From NCBI GenBank assembly GCA_023426425.1, contig JAFAAT010000333.1, positions 1 through 5,888 of the forward strand: a stretch of 5,888 bases of DNA, in the 5' to 3' direction. This document shows, piece after piece, positions 5,170-5,888 of this stretch. The DNA is from Bacteroidota bacterium (GTDB taxonomy: Bacteria; Bacteroidota; Bacteroidia; Chitinophagales; Chitinophagaceae). The position numbers were made by a program, and so were the translations under genes. The notes beneath the pieces are model-generated. The model was not told the origin of the DNA and searched no databases. It saw nothing but the letters and a program-made list of their open reading frames with translations. Every line of letters starts with the position of its first letter. Position 1 is the first letter of the stretch.

Positions 5170-5888
5170 GTTGTGTATTGTGCTTCCTTTATCCACAAAT
5201 CGTTGACGGGCAACTCCTGAAGGTTCCCGACGTGATAAGCCTTGACTCCCTTCGCCTGGTCGGTGCTGTTCAGTACCTGGAGGAAACAGAATCACAAATT
5301 GTCGGCTCCGACACTACTCCAGTCCGGCAGAGGTTACTGGAATTTGATGAATCGGGAAAAGCGAAAAGGTCACAGATCCGCACTGAACTACAGGAGAAAA
5401 AGCCAAAGACTCAGGCCAGGCATTTTGTCTTCGAAGGGAATCTTTTAAATGCTTCAGTAAGCCACGAGAACGGCAAAAGACTTGACTCAGCTTTATTTCA
5501 ATACAATCATGCTGGCCGCATCCGCAGAAGTATCCATTACGACTACAAAGATCAACCATATAAACGCGCCCTATTCAGCTACAATGGGAAAGGACAGTTG
5601 ATTTCAATCAGGGAGAAAGATGGCACAAACCGCCTGATGGAAATGACAAGGCTAGAGTACAGGAATGACACCCTTACGCAGGCTGCAGTTTATGACCAGC
5701 AGATGAGGTTCGTATCCAAAGAGGTTTATGTTACAGAAGAACAGCCCGATGGAAGACTGCAGAAGATGACATTCTCGTACAACCACCCGGATACTTGTAC
5801 CGGGATGATTAGTTCTCTGTTTGATGCTCACGGCAATGTCGTGGAGTACACCGTGGCTGATGAAGAAAGGCGGGTGATAGAGAATGTT
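5154..5888 (+). CDS. Predicted exported protein with YD/RHS-like motifs, C-terminus missing
   Basis: The frame from the ATG at 5154 is open for 245 codons to the window edge, with no stop seen. The N-terminus MRNLLCCVLCFLYPQIVDGQ is short and hydrophobic, a plausible signal peptide cleaved near residue 19-20, although its three cysteines do not form a proper lipobox. The rest contains loosely repeated strand-turn-strand motifs of the type aromatic/Tyr...G/N + hydrophobic: LLEFDESGKAKRS (61-73), LFQYNHAGRIRRS (114-126), LFSYNGKGQLISI (140-152), LEYRNDTLTQA (167-177), MTFSYNHPD (205-213) and SLFDAHGNVVEY (221-232). These resemble the YD repeats of RHS-type and similar cell-surface proteins that build beta sheets, though the spacing is irregular. 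It starts 11 bases after the antiporter stop, which suggests the same operon. I do not recognise a specific family. The open frame, signal-like start and internal periodicity support a real gene; its function is unknown. Confidence 0.78.
   Translation, partial: MRNLLCCVLCFLYPQIVDGQLLKVPDVISLDSLRLVGAVQYLEETESQIVGSDTTPVRQRLLEFDESGKAKRSQIRTELQEKKPKTQARHFVFEGNLLNASVSHENGKRLDSALFQYNHAGRIRRSIHYDYKDQPYKRALFSYNGKGQLISIREKDGTNRLMEMTRLEYRNDTLTQAAVYDQQMRFVSKEVYVTEEQPDGRLQKMTFSYNHPDTCTGMISSLFDAHGNVVEYTVADEERRVIENV

Noticed and set aside
4720..5295. 191-codon minus-strand open frame opposite the antiporter's 3' end
   Set aside because: It is antisense to a clear conserved coding region, spans two plus-strand genes, and has no recognisable domain.
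5242..5448. 68-codon plus-strand open frame
   Set aside because: It lies in another frame of the exported-protein gene, which is open for 245 codons and has a signal-like start. It is a shadow.

Overview
The window looks like chromosomal DNA from a member of the Bacteroidota, possibly a Chitinophaga-like or Sphingobacteria-like lineage. This rests on a good match to the Bacteroidota sigma promoter (TTG, 20 nt, TATCTTTG) before one gene, starts without clear Shine-Dalgarno sequences, two short lipoproteins with late-cysteine signal peptides, and a GC-rich hairpin repeat cluster of a kind I associate with Bacteroidota intergenic DNA. The placement is inference; no rRNA or marker gene is present.

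Layout: (1) 1-192, minus strand, the N-terminal part of a small lipoprotein that runs off the left edge. (2) 193-562, a divergent intergenic region with a strong hairpin (240-274), a degenerate repeat cluster (about 260-430), an 11-bp direct repeat (489-513) and an 8+8 bp inverted repeat (521-545) just before the next gene. (3) 563-2173, a complete cytoplasmic GH13 alpha-glucosidase with all catalytic residues. (4) 2174-2460, a spacer with a perfect 14-bp palindrome and a convincing promoter. (5) 2461-5888, three closely packed plus-strand genes, probably one operon: a coiled-coil lipoprotein, a CPA2-type cation/proton antiporter with a large cytoplasmic USP-like tail, and a predicted exported protein with YD/RHS-like beta motifs that runs off the right edge.

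The glucosidase appears to stand alone: no transporter, regulator or second carbohydrate enzyme is beside it, so it probably hydrolyses short alpha-glucosides inside the cell. The three-gene cluster combines an inner-membrane ion exchanger with two envelope proteins of unknown function, which suggests a role in ion or pH homeostasis or envelope stress. The sequence does not prove that they work together.

I found no CRISPR array, transposase, tRNA or rRNA, and nothing that clearly amounts to a new defence or mobile system. The best leads are the repeat cluster, the palindromes beside the two promoters, the antiporter's unusual Thr-Asp motif and degenerate nucleotide-binding tail, and a short tandem duplication that forms the last gene's start.
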